Below, piece after piece: positions 28,614 through 38,005 of a stretch of DNA of 64,000 nt. A program made the position numbers and the translations under genes. Origin of the DNA: Flavobacteriaceae bacterium (GTDB lineage: Bacteria > Bacteroidota > Bacteroidia > Flavobacteriales > Flavobacteriaceae); assembly GCA_018402385.1 (NCBI GenBank), contig JAGYJA010000007.1:620001-684000 (forward strand), written 5' to 3'. The notes below the pieces were generated by a model. The model saw only the letters and a program-made list of their open reading frames with translations. It did not search any database and was not told where the DNA came from. Position 1 is the first letter of the stretch; each line of letters opens with the position of its first letter.

Positions 28614-28742
28614 TTGTAAAAGTTTTAGTTAAAGTAAAATTTAATTGATTGAAAATAAGGCTATAAATTTAGTGAATAAGATTAGAAATAGAAAACCTTT
28701 TTCTGTTAAAGTGTTAAACATTTAGTCTCAAATATCAAACCA

Positions 28743-29522
28743 TTAAGGCCACAAAAAAAAATCTCTATCTTCAAGAAATCGAAGTTTTTTCCTAATTGTT
28801 TCCAAATGTCCTTTTGTTAAAGACACTAAAATGACATCATCTTTTTTAAATTCCTTTTCATTCAAAGACTCTCCCAAACCATCATATACCACAGAATGCC
28901 CCACATATTCAAATCCTTTACCGTCTGTTCCAATTCGGTTTACACCAATGCAATAGGCCATATTTTCAATTGCACGTGCTTGTAATAAAACATCCCAGGC
29001 TTTTATTCTAGCTTGTGGCCAATTTGCGACAAAGAATACTGCATCATATTCCTCCACATTTCTGGCCCAAACCGGAAATCGCAAATCATAGCAAATCATT
29101 GGGCATAATCTCCAGCCTTTATATTCTATAATTAACTTTTCACTTCCCGCTGTATAGGTATCCTGTTCATTTGCTAATGTAAAGAGGTGTCTCTTATCAT
29201 AAGTTTGCATTTTCCCTTCTGAAGTTATAAAAAACAGGCGGTTGTAAAAATTGTGATTTTCTTCAATGATGATACTTCCTGTAATGGCTGCGTTTTTTAA
29301 TTGAGCCATTTTTTTCATCCAAGCTATGGTTTCACCATTCATACTTTCAGCAAATGGAGCCGCATTCATGGTAAAGCCAGTGGTAAACATTTCAGGCAAA
29401 ATAATCAAATCAACCGGTTCTTGAATTGATTCAATTTTTTTTTGAAAATGCTTCCTATTGCCTTCAGGGTTTTCCCATTCCAGTGTTGTTTGAATAAGGG
29501 CTATTTTAAATTCTTCTGTCAT
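28743..29522 (-). CDS. Omega-amidase (nitrilase superfamily, YafV-like)
   Basis: A 259-residue cytosolic amidase that hydrolyses 2-oxoacid omega-amides such as alpha-ketoglutaramate. The Glu-Lys-Cys triad is visible: Glu in LIILPEMFTTGF, Lys in TYDKRHLF and Cys in CPMICYDLRFPVWARN. The start codon overlaps the stop of the upstream methionine aminotransferase by 4 bases (ATGA), so the two are translationally coupled. This pairing matches the known glutamine transaminase/omega-amidase partnership used in methionine salvage, where the aminotransferase produces 2-oxoglutaramate and this enzyme removes it. Confident. Confidence 0.92.
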   Translation of the reverse strand: MTEEFKIALIQTTLEWENPEGNRKHFQKKIESIQEPVDLIILPEMFTTGFTMNAAPFAESMNGETIAWMKKMAQLKNAAITGSIIIEENHNFYNRLFFITSEGKMQTYDKRHLFTLANEQDTYTAGSEKLIIEYKGWRLCPMICYDLRFPVWARNVEEYDAVFFVANWPQARIKAWDVLLQARAIENMAYCIGVNRIGTDGKGFEYVGHSVVYDGLGESLNEKEFKKDDVILVSLTKGHLETIRKKLRFLEDRDFFLWP

Positions 29523-30667
29523 AACTTGCTCAATATTTCAGTTGCTTGTTTGAGAGTTTCATCCTTTTTTGCAAAACAAAAGCGAAGCATTTTTGGGTCT
29601 TCACCGTTTTTATTGAATACAGAAATGGGTATGGATGCCACTTTATGCTCTATAGTCAATCGTTTTGCAAAATCAACATCCTTCTCATCAGTAATATTTT
29701 TATAGGAAAGCAATTGAAAATAAGTGCCTGAAGCCGGTGTATATTCCCAACGGGATCCTTTAATTCCTTCTAAAAACAAATCCCTTTTTTGCTCATAAAA
29801 TGAGGAAAGACTTTCATAATTTTTTGAGTTTTCAAGATAGGTTGTAAATGCCACTTGCATCGGGTGATTAACACAAAACACATTAAATTGGTGCACTTTT
29901 TGAAATTCTTCCATCAGTGTTTTTGGGGCTACACAATACCCCATTTTCCAACCGGTATTGTGAAAAGTTTTGCCAAAAGAAGCCGTAATAAATGAACGCG
30001 CAGCCAACTCCGGAAATCGGGCAACACTTTGGTGCTCCTTCCCGTCAAAAATGATATGCTCATACACCTCATCACTTAAAATCAATATCCCGGTATCACT
30101 TACCAACTCTTGTAAAGTTAATAAATCATCCTGGTTTAAAATAGTTCCACTGGGGTTGTGTGGACTGTTGATAATAATCATTTTGGTTTTTGAGGATATT
30201 TTTTCTTTTACCTCATTCCAATCTATTGAAAATTCAGGTAGCTTAAGCGAAATACTTATGGGCTTGCCGCCTTGAAGCACGATTGCTGGCTCATAACAAT
30301 CATAAGCAGGTGCAAACAAAATAACTTCGTCGTCTTTTGAAATACAAGCCGAAATGACAGTAAAAATCGCCTGAGTCGCTCCTGCAGTAATGGTAATATC
30401 AGTTTCAGGTTTGTAATTGCTGCCATAGAGATGATTCATTTTATTGCAAATGTTTTCGCGTAAAGCGTAAAGACCTGCCATTGGTGCATATTGATTGTGG
30501 CCATCATTCATTGCTTTGGTCACTAAATCAATAAGTGTTTGATCACTCTCAAACCCCGGAAATCCCTGTGATAAATTCATGGCGTTATATTCAGTAGCCA
30601 TTTTGCTCATCACTGAAAATATGGTAGTTGAAACCATTGGAAGTTTGGATGAAAAGGGAATTTGCAT
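29519..30667 (-). CDS. Methionine aminotransferase (YbdL-like)
   Basis: A 382-residue PLP-dependent class I/II aminotransferase. Landmarks: NLSQGFPGFE near the start, ITAGATQAIF, IINSPHNPSGT, ILSDEVYEHIIFDG, the PLP-binding Lys in ITASFGKTFHNTGWKMGY, and the C-terminal substrate Arg in MLRFCFAKKDE. The sequence fits the methionine/glutamine-phenylpyruvate aminotransferase group, which re-forms methionine from 2-keto-4-methylthiobutyrate with glutamine as donor. It is coupled by a 4-base overlap to the omega-amidase gene. It lies on the same strand 57 bases after radA, but probably belongs to a separate transcript. Confidence 0.92.
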   Translation of the reverse strand: MQIPFSSKLPMVSTTIFSVMSKMATEYNAMNLSQGFPGFESDQTLIDLVTKAMNDGHNQYAPMAGLYALRENICNKMNHLYGSNYKPETDITITAGATQAIFTVISACISKDDEVILFAPAYDCYEPAIVLQGGKPISISLKLPEFSIDWNEVKEKISSKTKMIIINSPHNPSGTILNQDDLLTLQELVSDTGILILSDEVYEHIIFDGKEHQSVARFPELAARSFITASFGKTFHNTGWKMGYCVAPKTLMEEFQKVHQFNVFCVNHPMQVAFTTYLENSKNYESLSSFYEQKRDLFLEGIKGSRWEYTPASGTYFQLLSYKNITDEKDVDFAKRLTIEHKVASIPISVFNKNGEDPKMLRFCFAKKDETLKQATEILSKL

Positions 30668-30724
30668 AAGACTATTGATTTGCTAAAGTATAAAGTTCTA
30701 AAAATAGCTTGAGATCACCTAATT

Positions 30725-32089
30725 TTAACCAAAAAGATGGGCAACGACCTCTTCAATTCCGGCTACTTTCTGAATCTGTATTCCTGAATTCATTTTAGGA
30801 ATTTTACAATACTTGGAAATCATAATCGTTGCAAAGCCAAGCTTTTCCGCTTCCAGTATGCGTTGCTCAACTCTTGCAACGGGACGCACTTCGCCGGCAA
30901 GTCCAACTTCTGCGGCAAAGCAAATATCTTTGGGCAAAGGGATGTCCTCATTGCTGGAAAGTATGGCTGCTACCACGGCGAGATCAATAGCCGGGTCATC
31001 TACTGTGATGCCTCCCGTTATGTTTAGAAACACATCTTTAGCGCCCAGACGAAAACCCGCCCTTTTTTCCAAAACTGCCAATATCATATTGAGACGTTTG
31101 GCGTTATAACCGGTGGTGGTGCGCTGTGGTGTGCCATAAACCGCAGTACTCACCAATGCCTGAATTTCAATCAATAAGGGTCTTATTCCTTCTAAAGTGG
31201 CAGCAATCGCTGTACCGCTGAGAATTTCTTCATTTTTGGAAATCAAAATCTCACTGGGATTTGCTACTTCCCTTAAACCATCAGATAGCATTTCATAAAT
31301 TCCAATCTCGTGTGTTGATCCAAATCTATTTTTATGTGCCCTTAAGATTCTGTAAACATGGTTTCTGTCGCCTTCAAACTGCAGTACTGTATCAACCATA
31401 TGTTCCAGTATTTTTGGCCCGGCGATGTTTCCGTCTTTTGTGATGTGGCCAATAATCAAAACCGGAGTTGCTGTTTCTTTGGCATATTTTATCAGTTCTG
31501 TGGTGCATTCTTTGATCTGAGAAATACTCCCCGCACTGCTTTCTATATAGTCACTATGAAGTGTTTGAATGGAATCTATCACAACCATTTCAGGCTGTAA
31601 TTCTTCTATTTGTCTGAAAATATTTTGTGTTTTTGTTTCAGTGAGTATGTAGCAATTTTCTGCGGTTGTGGTGATGCGTTCTGCGCGCATTTTGATTTGC
31701 TTTTGACTTTCCTCTCCAGAAACATACAGCAGCTTGTATGGCATTTGCAATGCGATTTGTAAAAGCAATGTTGATTTTCCAATTCCCGGTTCACCTCCAA
31801 GTAAAATTAGAGACCCGGGCACGATACCCCCACCCAAAACGCGGTTAAACTCTTTGTTTTTTGTGTCGAGACGGGCTTCTGTGGTAGCGTCAATTTCATT
31901 TATTTTTAAAGGTTTTGTTCGCCTATTGGCAGAGGGACTTTCAGATGTTTTCCAGCTAACTTTTTCAGGTTTTTCTATGAGCTCTTCAGTGATGGTGTTC
32001 CACTCTTTACAGGCTGTACATTGGCCTTGCCATTTAGCAAATTGAGTCCCGCAGTTTTGACAAAAAAAAGCTGTTTTTACTTTCGCCAT
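30725..32089 (-). CDS. radA: DNA repair protein RadA
   Basis: A 454-residue RecA-like ATPase that promotes branch migration in homologous recombination. Four domains show in order: C4 zinc finger (CQNCGTQFAKWQGQCTAC, residues about 10-27), RecA-like ATPase with Walker A GGEPGIGKSTLLL and Walker B MVVIDSIQTL, the RadA-specific KNRFG motif (AHKNRFGSTHEIG) and a C-terminal Lon-protease-like domain (NITGGITVDDPAIDLAVVAA). The initiation codon overlaps the stop of the upstream alpha/beta hydrolase gene by one base (TAATG), so it is the last gene of the panC-panD-flippase-hydrolase-radA operon. Confidence 0.96.
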   Translation of the reverse strand: MAKVKTAFFCQNCGTQFAKWQGQCTACKEWNTITEELIEKPEKVSWKTSESPSANRRTKPLKINEIDATTEARLDTKNKEFNRVLGGGIVPGSLILLGGEPGIGKSTLLLQIALQMPYKLLYVSGEESQKQIKMRAERITTTAENCYILTETKTQNIFRQIEELQPEMVVIDSIQTLHSDYIESSAGSISQIKECTTELIKYAKETATPVLIIGHITKDGNIAGPKILEHMVDTVLQFEGDRNHVYRILRAHKNRFGSTHEIGIYEMLSDGLREVANPSEILISKNEEILSGTAIAATLEGIRPLLIEIQALVSTAVYGTPQRTTTGYNAKRLNMILAVLEKRAGFRLGAKDVFLNITGGITVDDPAIDLAVVAAILSSNEDIPLPKDICFAAEVGLAGEVRPVARVEQRILEAEKLGFATIMISKYCKIPKMNSGIQIQKVAGIEEVVAHLFG

Positions 32090-33237
32090 TAGAATCCAAA
32101 ATCTAGTTTGATTTTATCTGCTTTATCAAGTAGTAAATCAATGGTGATGAAGCCCACTTCTTCAAGCTCGTATGCAGCTTGATAAGTGCGCATGGCTTTT
32201 TTTGGCTCTCCTGTTTCTTCAAAAAAGCGCCCTAAATAATAAGACCCTATTACTTTATCAGGGTGTTCTTTTCGGGCAAGTTGCGCTACTTGTTCCAGTG
32301 ATGCCCATTCCTTTTTGCGTTCTGCGGCAGAAGCAATAGCAATGATATCGTTTTCACGTATGGTGGTTTTAAAACCAAATAAATCTTCAATGGTGTTGTA
32401 TTTTGTAATTAAATAATCAAAAACAGGAGTTTGAAGTTTTAAAATAATTTCGTCATAATCTTTTTTACTGATGGGTCTATAGATGGAGAATATTTCCTCT
32501 AATGCTGCAGGAATGGCTTTTCCCACAAGTGAGTAATGTGAGGCTCCCTCAAAATCATCAAAATAGTAATGGATGTTTTCCTTATTGAGGGCACTCATTC
32601 CTTTGTGCAATTCCAGGGTAATTTCTCTAATGGGTTTTATGTCATTTGACCCCGTAGCCAGATAATAAAATATTTTATTGGGTGTCATGGAAAGTTTTTC
32701 CGGTATGCGTGTTTCTAAAAGAGGTGCCAAATCTGGGCTTAGAGATAAATAGCCATTGAATAAGGGTGGGTCTTTGAAAAGATAATAGTTGATGAAATTT
32801 GCCGTAAACTCATGACCCACAGCAAGTATGAATTTTGCTGTTCTGTATTTTTCATCAATGTAAGGCATTAATTCCAGACCAATAAACTCAAAGAAATTAG
32901 CTCCTGTTTCTGTGGGGAAAAAGTTTGTATCATCATAGAATCCATCATGGTCTCTGGTACTTGATTGCATAATACCAATTACGATTGCTTCAGGCATTTC
33001 TTCCCAGTAAGAATAGTAATCTACATTTCCGGCAACGGGTTCAAAGAGATAATCACCATCAAGTACCAAAACGATGGGATATACTTTTTCAGTATTCGCA
33101 TCATAATTCCGCGGAAGCTGTATCTTTAATTGTCTGGTTTCGCCAAGCTTGGTTGAATTAAATTCTTCATAAATTACCTGAGAAGTAAGGTTTGAAGCCA
33201 ATAACAAACACAATGCATAAAGAAAACTTTTAGCCAT
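32089..33237 (-). CDS. Esterase-like alpha/beta hydrolase lacking the Ser nucleophile
   Basis: A 382-residue exported protein (signal peptide about residues 1-19) with an esterase-D/enterobactin-esterase-like alpha/beta hydrolase domain (about 25-270) and a C-terminal TPR-like helical tail (about 300-375, SYYLGRFFEETGEPKKAMRTYQAAYE). The oxyanion-side strand PIVLVLDGDYLF and the catalytic-His region GASHYSLVGKAIPAAL are present. At the nucleophile elbow, where GxSxG is expected, the protein reads AVGHEFTANF, with Glu in place of Ser. It is probably not a serine hydrolase in the usual sense and may act as a binding protein. It sits in the radA-panCD operon. Confidence 0.82.
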   Translation of the reverse strand: MAKSFLYALCLLLASNLTSQVIYEEFNSTKLGETRQLKIQLPRNYDANTEKVYPIVLVLDGDYLFEPVAGNVDYYSYWEEMPEAIVIGIMQSSTRDHDGFYDDTNFFPTETGANFFEFIGLELMPYIDEKYRTAKFILAVGHEFTANFINYYLFKDPPLFNGYLSLSPDLAPLLETRIPEKLSMTPNKIFYYLATGSNDIKPIREITLELHKGMSALNKENIHYYFDDFEGASHYSLVGKAIPAALEEIFSIYRPISKKDYDEIILKLQTPVFDYLITKYNTIEDLFGFKTTIRENDIIAIASAAERKKEWASLEQVAQLARKEHPDKVIGSYYLGRFFEETGEPKKAMRTYQAAYELEEVGFITIDLLLDKADKIKLDFGF

Positions 33238-33277
33238 AATTAAAAGTATTAAATATTTAAAGATGGAAAGGTATAAA

Positions 33278-34242
33278 TTATTTTGCTTTGTTCAAGGCCG
33301 GAAGAAGCAGAAATGAAAGACCTCCTAAAATTATTACTGCTACAGTTTGTGATGTCCACACCAGCCATCCAAATGCAGTACCTGCGGTTTCAGGGACATC
33401 AAAAAGTAATAAAAGCGCTGCGGTAAAAAAGGGGTAGGACCCAAAACCTCCATTTGTAAAGGCAATGGTTAAACTGCCTACAACAAATGCAGTTAAAATT
33501 GCAGGAATTGAAATTCCGGAAGTTTCAGGCAGTGCAAAGATCATTACATAGAACATGCAGATATACATTAACCATATAAACACGGTATGCCCCAAAAACG
33601 CCCATTTTTGCTTCATTCTGAAGATACTAAAAATTCCTTCCTTCAAACCGGAAATAAATGTTTTGATTTTTTGGCTCAATGTTGAGTTTGATTTTTTTAG
33701 AAAATAAAAACCCAAGAAAATCACAGGAACAGCAATACCTATGGCAACATAAAGTTTAAACAAATCAATATTTTCATCTTGAAAAAACCAGAAATTAAAG
33801 GAAACTGAAGACTAATGGTCACCCCAATAAAAATGAGAAGTATGATAAAGTCAAAAGCACGTTCAGAAATGATGGTTCCAAAAGCTTTGTCAAAGGGTAC
33901 ATTTTCATATTTATTAACCACAAGTGCTCTGGAAATTTCACCGCTTCTGGGTATAAATAAATTCATTAAATAAGTAATATAAACTGCTAAAATTTTATTT
34001 GAAAACCTGAGTTTATATCCCATGGGTTCAAACAAATACCCCCAACGTATGGCTCTGGAAATATTACTTAGAATACCAAAGAAAATTGAAAGCAGGACAA
34101 CACCATAATTGGCCTCTCTAAAGTGTGTTTTTATTATTTGTAAATCTTCAGGAGAAAAATTTGAATATGAATACCAAATCAAAAAAACTCCCAAAAGAAG
34201 AGGAAGAGCTATTTTCAGGAAATGAATGATTTTTTTTTTCAA
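33278..34242 (-). pseudogene. Flippase-like membrane protein (UPF0104/LPG synthase TM family), one frameshift
   Basis: Integral membrane protein of the lysylphosphatidylglycerol synthase transmembrane (AglD/UPF0104) family, probably moving lipid-linked substrates. The frame runs from ATG 34242 to a T-run at about 33782-33787 (minus strand GGTTTTTTCAAG), where one missing T changes SGFFQDENIDLFKLYV into a premature end; the second half continues to 33278. Restoring one base gives 321 residues, the normal size, with about 8 helices and the family motifs SRAIRWGYLFEPMG, IPRSGEISRALVVNKYENVPFDKAFGTIISERAFD and NGGFGSYPFF. The error lies in a homopolymer, which suggests a sequencing fault. It follows panD by 2 bases. 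Confidence 0.85.
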
Positions 34243-34244
34243 TT

Positions 34245-34595
34245 TTAATTGAGAAGGTTGGTTTCTTCATCAGGAAAAATAAGAGCCGGCTTGAAAGTTC
34301 TGGCTTTTTCTATTTCCATCATCGCATAGGTGATTAAAATAAGTACATCACCCACAGCTACTTTTCGTGCTGCAGCTCCATTAAGAGTAAGTTCGCCACT
34401 ATTTCTGGGACCGGGAATGGCATAGGTTTCTATGCGCTCACCATTGTTATTGTTTACAATTTGAACTTTTTCTCCCTGAACGATATTTGCGGCATCCATT
34501 AAGTCTTCATCAATGGTAATACTGCCAATATAATTAAGGTCTGCTCCAGTGACTTTTACTCTGTGAATTTTAGATTTTACAACGTGTACAAACAT
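34245..34595 (-). CDS. panD: Aspartate 1-decarboxylase
   Basis: Makes beta-alanine from L-aspartate for pantothenate synthesis. The 116-residue pro-enzyme has the self-cleavage site Gly-Ser in [13 protein letters not shown] (residues about 20-32), which yields the pyruvoyl cofactor at Ser25. [19 protein letters not shown] is the conserved second half. It follows panC by 13 bases and is itself followed by the flippase gene after 2 bases, so it is well inside the operon. Start fixed by [18 protein letters not shown], the usual N terminus. Confidence 0.96.
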   Translation of the reverse strand: MFVHVVKSKIHRVKVTGADLNYIGSITIDEDLMDAANIVQGEKVQIVNNNNGERIETYAIPGPRNSGELTLNGAAARKVAVGDVLILITYAMMEIEKARTFKPALIFPDEETNLLN

Positions 34596-34608
34596 TTTGC
34601 AAAGATAA

Positions 34609-35457
34609 TTAATTTAATGCGATATTATCGATTAGTCTCACTTCACCGGCGAAAACAGCAATAAAAGCGCGGTATTTTTTATTTTTTTCAACAATTTGCA
34701 AGGGTTTCAAAGTGCTCTCATCAGCAATTTCGAAGTATTCCAAATTCAATTCTGTATTATTTTTAAAAGCTTTTTGAACATCTTGCATAATTTCTTTAGC
34801 ACTTTTTGTGCCAAAATCTTTTTTGACTTGCTTTAAAACTTTGAAAATCAATTTTGATTCTTGCAGCTGACTATCATTAAGTCGCTTATTTCTGGAACTC
34901 ATAGCAAGGCCTGTGGGTTCTCTTAAAATGGGGCAACCAATGATATTCACTTCAAAATTTTGAATTGCTACTAGCTTTTTTACGATTTGAAGTTGTTGAA
35001 AATCTTTTTCTCCAAAATAAGCATTGTCAGGTTTTAGCAACGAAAAAAATGTTGTTAAAACCGTTCCCACACCGTCAAAATGACCGGGTCTAAATTTACC
35101 TTCCATCTGGTTTTCAATCCCACCAAAATCAAAATGTTGGGACACAATACCATTTGGATAGATATCCTCCACCTGTGGAATAAATATTAAAACCCTGTCG
35201 TCAAATTTTTCAAGCATCTCGAGATCTTGTCCAACAATTCTGGGATAGGCATCAAAATCTTCAAGGTTGTTAAATTGTGTGGGGTTTATAAAAATACTTA
35301 CAATTACAAAATCATTCTCTAAACAGGCTTTTGTAATTAGAGAAAGATGCCCCTCATGCAAAGCGCCCATAGTAGGCACAAACCCAGTTTTACCCCCTTC
35401 TTCATTGATTGAAATTAACACCTGTTTTATGGCACTAAAGTTGTTGAATACCTGCAT
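34609..35457 (-). CDS. panC: Pantothenate synthetase
   Basis: ATP-dependent ligase joining pantoate and beta-alanine, about 282 residues. Motifs: [15 protein letters not shown] (ATP-binding HIGH-like), [49 protein letters not shown] and [11 protein letters not shown] (KMSKS equivalent). The open frame continues to an ATG at 35508, but a TAAGTTTG promoter element at 35479-35486 falls inside that extension, and homologues begin at [17 protein letters not shown] sequence, so ATG 35457 is preferred. It heads the panC-panD-flippase-hydrolase-radA operon and is divergent from the GT5 gene. Confidence 0.95.
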   Translation of the reverse strand: MQVFNNFSAIKQVLISINEEGGKTGFVPTMGALHEGHLSLITKACLENDFVIVSIFINPTQFNNLEDFDAYPRIVGQDLEMLEKFDDRVLIFIPQVEDIYPNGIVSQHFDFGGIENQMEGKFRPGHFDGVGTVLTTFFSLLKPDNAYFGEKDFQQLQIVKKLVAIQNFEVNIIGCPILREPTGLAMSSRNKRLNDSQLQESKLIFKVLKQVKKDFGTKSAKEIMQDVQKAFKNNTELNLEYFEIADESTLKPLQIVEKNKKYRAFIAVFAGEVRLIDNIALN

Positions 35458-35478
35458 GTAAGAGTTTTGATTGGGCTG

Positions 35479-35486
35479 CAAACTTA
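35479..35486 (-). promoter_or_regulatory. TAnnTTTG -7 element, panC operon
   Basis: Minus strand TAAGTTTG, 21 bases upstream of the preferred panC ATG. It supports the shorter start. A divergent element lies 31 bases away. Confidence 0.45.
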
Positions 35487-35517
35487 AGATAATCTGTTCA
35501 ATCTGCATAAATTTTCG

Positions 35518-35525
35518 TAATTTTG
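35518..35525 (+). promoter_or_regulatory. TAnnTTTG -7 element, GT5-DUF4270-glmS operon
   Basis: TAATTTTG, 39 bases before the ATG at 35565, facing away from the panC promoter. No clear -33 box. Confidence 0.45.
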
Positions 35526-35564
35526 CGTGTTTTTTAAACCCTAACTAGAATAAAGAATTGATTT

Positions 35565-36374
35565 ATGAAAGATAAAAGAGTCTTGTATGTGTCGTCAGAA
35601 GTTATTCCATACCTACCTGAGACCGAGATTTCTTCGATGTCGTTTGAAGCACCAAGAGCGGTGAACAGTAAAGATGGACAAATAAGAATTTTTATGCCAC
35701 GTTATGGAAATATCAATGAACGAAGGCATCAATTGCATGAAGTCATCCGCTTATCGGGCATGAATCTTGTTATCAATGACCTTGATATGCCCCTCATAAT
35801 TAAAGTAGCTTCCATACCTAAAGAAAGAATGCAGGTTTATTTTATCGAAAATGATGACTATTTTAAACGAAAAGCCACCTATGCTGATGAAGACGGCGTT
35901 TTTTATCCTGATAATGATGAACGAGGCATTTTTTTTGCTAAAGGAGTTATTGAAACTGTAAAAAAACTAAACTGGTCTCCAGACATAATACACGTTCACG
36001 GCTGGCTTGCCTCTTTTCTGCCGCTCTATTTAAAAAAATATTATGGTAACGAGCCCCTTTTTGAAAACAGTAAAATTGTAACGTCAATTTACAATCAAGG
36101 TTTTACGGGTACTCTGGACAAAGAGGTCAATGTAAAGTTAATGTATGATGGCATTGAAGAAGAAGATATAGCAGAATTAAAAGACCCCTCCTATGTCAAC
36201 CTGATGAAAATAGCAATTAAAAATTCTGATGCTATCATAATTGGTTCCAGTGAGATTCCAACACAACTTGAAACATTTCTTAAAGAAATCGATAAACCTG
36301 TGTTAAAATTTCACAATAAAGAGGAATTTCAGGAAGCATATATCGACTTTTACACCTCCAAAGTACTAGATTAA
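35565..36374 (+). CDS. Glycogen/starch synthase N-terminal (GT5) domain protein
   Basis: A 269-residue protein matching only the N-terminal Rossmann half of bacterial glycogen synthase: VLYVSSEVIPYLPETEISS (start), RIFMPRYGNINERRHQLHEV, DNDERGIFFAKGVIETV and PDIIHVHGWLASFLPLYLK. The C-terminal GT1 half, which supplies most of the ADP-glucose site in GlgA (about 480 residues), is absent. There is no sign of a frameshift, and the length is the one I associate with Bacteroidota homologues, so it is a natural short form. Catalysis by this domain alone seems unlikely. The conserved position before DUF4270 and glmS suggests an amino-sugar or envelope role. Confidence 0.8.
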   Translation: MKDKRVLYVSSEVIPYLPETEISSMSFEAPRAVNSKDGQIRIFMPRYGNINERRHQLHEVIRLSGMNLVINDLDMPLIIKVASIPKERMQVYFIENDDYFKRKATYADEDGVFYPDNDERGIFFAKGVIETVKKLNWSPDIIHVHGWLASFLPLYLKKYYGNEPLFENSKIVTSIYNQGFTGTLDKEVNVKLMYDGIEEEDIAELKDPSYVNLMKIAIKNSDAIIIGSSEIPTQLETFLKEIDKPVLKFHNKEEFQEAYIDFYTSKVLD

Positions 36375-36395
36375 ACACTTACTATTATTTACATA

Positions 36396-37997
36396 ATGAA
36401 ATATACAAATCCCTTGTGCAAGCTAACAACCTTTTTATTTTTAGCAATTATTATAACTTCTTGTCAAGAAGATTTTAACACTGTGGGTAGCGATATTATC
36501 GCAGATCCAAACTTTGAATTTGACTTGTTTGACGAGACCTCTGTCGTGGCTTACAGTAGAAGAGCTATTCCCGTTCAAACAAACAATCTTCCTGTTTATC
36601 AACTGGGCGTTTTTAACGACCCGGTTTATGGTTTGACAGAGTCAAGTATTTTATCACAACTCACCCTTGATCAAACAAACCCCACTTTTGGTGAAAATGT
36701 TGAAATTAAAAAAGTGATTTTAAACCTTCCTTATTTCAGCACCGATGAAGGTACAGGGGAAGATCAAATATTTAAACTCGACTCTATTTTTGGTGGAGAA
36801 CCCTTCAAATTATCAGTTTATGAATCAAATTATTTCCTGAGAGATTTTGATCCCACAACCGGTTTTGATTCACCACAGCTTTATTATTCTAATCAAGGCC
36901 CCATTTTTCAAAACTTTTTAGGACTTAAATTGTTTGACTCCATACCATTTAAACCGTCAAGTGACCCTACTGTTTTATTCCCGGGAGAAGATAACGAAGA
37001 AACACTCTCACCGCGTTTAAGAGTTGAAATGGATATGGAATCTAACCCCGAAGCCCTTAACCTCTTCAAAGAAAAAATATTAGATCAAGAAGGGAATGAT
37101 GTATTGTTAAATAACACCAATTTTAAAAATCACTTCAGGGGTATTTATTTCATTGCTGAAGCAATAAATAATCAAGGCACCATGATCCTTCTGGATTTAA
37201 ATAATGCAAACATTGAAGTCGTATATGAAAGAGACCCCTTCACTGGTGATGGTGGTGATGGAAGATCTCACAAATCAAATAGGGAAGATGAAAGAGTTGA
37301 AGAGACTTTAACACTTTCATTAAACGGAGTCAATGTAAATACATTCAAAAACAACCTTCCCACTCAACTAGAAAATGTTTTAAATAATCCCAACACAGAA
37401 GGTGCAGAGAATCTTTACCTCAAAGGCGGCGCAGGAACAATTACCGTAATTGAACTTTTTGGAGAAGACATTGATGGGAATAACGTCGCCGATGAATTGG
37501 ACGATCTGAGGACTAAGAAGTGGATTATTAATGAAGCTAATCTCACATTTAAAGTCAATAAAAATATTGTACCCTCTGAAAGTTCTGAGCCGGAGCGTGT
37601 TTTTCTTTATGATTTAAACAACAACCGGATATTGATAGATTATGAGCTTGATAACAGTTCCTCTTCATCAGATTTAGTGAATTTTAAAACCAATCACTTG
37701 GGGAGACTCCAAAGAGATGATTCCAATAACGGTGAATACTACCGTTTGAGAATAACGAATCACGTTAGTAATTTAATAAATAAAGATTCAACAAACGTAA
37801 GACTTGGACTGGTGGTAAGTCAAAATATTAACCTCATCTCATCACAAGCACTTCAAAACACACTCCCTTTGGGCATAGAAAGTATTCCTTCAGCAAATGT
37901 GATATCACCGGAAGGGACAGTGCTGTATGGTTCAAATCCCTCAAACCCTGAGGAAAAAGTAAAGTTAAATATCTATTATACTGAAATAAATAATTAA
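36396..37997 (+). CDS. DUF4270 domain-containing lipoprotein
   Basis: A 533-residue lipoprotein; the lipobox Cys is at about residue 23 (IIITSCQEDF), with acidic residues directly behind it. The rest is a beta-rich DUF4270 domain, including FNTVGSDIIADPNF, YQLGVFNDPVYGLTESSILSQL and the C-terminal LFYDLNNNRILIDY-like strand region. The function is unknown. It follows the GT5 gene by 21 bases and precedes glmS by 8, an order repeated in flavobacteria. The protein probably sits on the outer membrane surface. Confidence 0.85.
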   Translation: MKYTNPLCKLTTFLFLAIIITSCQEDFNTVGSDIIADPNFEFDLFDETSVVAYSRRAIPVQTNNLPVYQLGVFNDPVYGLTESSILSQLTLDQTNPTFGENVEIKKVILNLPYFSTDEGTGEDQIFKLDSIFGGEPFKLSVYESNYFLRDFDPTTGFDSPQLYYSNQGPIFQNFLGLKLFDSIPFKPSSDPTVLFPGEDNEETLSPRLRVEMDMESNPEALNLFKEKILDQEGNDVLLNNTNFKNHFRGIYFIAEAINNQGTMILLDLNNANIEVVYERDPFTGDGGDGRSHKSNREDERVEETLTLSLNGVNVNTFKNNLPTQLENVLNNPNTEGAENLYLKGGAGTITVIELFGEDIDGNNVADELDDLRTKKWIINEANLTFKVNKNIVPSESSEPERVFLYDLNNNRILIDYELDNSSSSSDLVNFKTNHLGRLQRDDSNNGEYYRLRITNHVSNLINKDSTNVRLGLVVSQNINLISSQALQNTLPLGIESIPSANVISPEGTVLYGSNPSNPEEKVKLNIYYTEINN

Positions 37998-38005
37998 ACA
38001 GAGTT

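Noticed and set aside
35565..36374. GT5 gene as a frameshifted full-length glgA
   Set aside because: The next frame leads into a lipoprotein gene, and no GT1 domain sequence is found downstream in any frame.
37920..37950. tRNA-like GGTTCAAATCC string
   Set aside because: It lies inside the DUF4270 gene and has no acceptor or anticodon stems around it.
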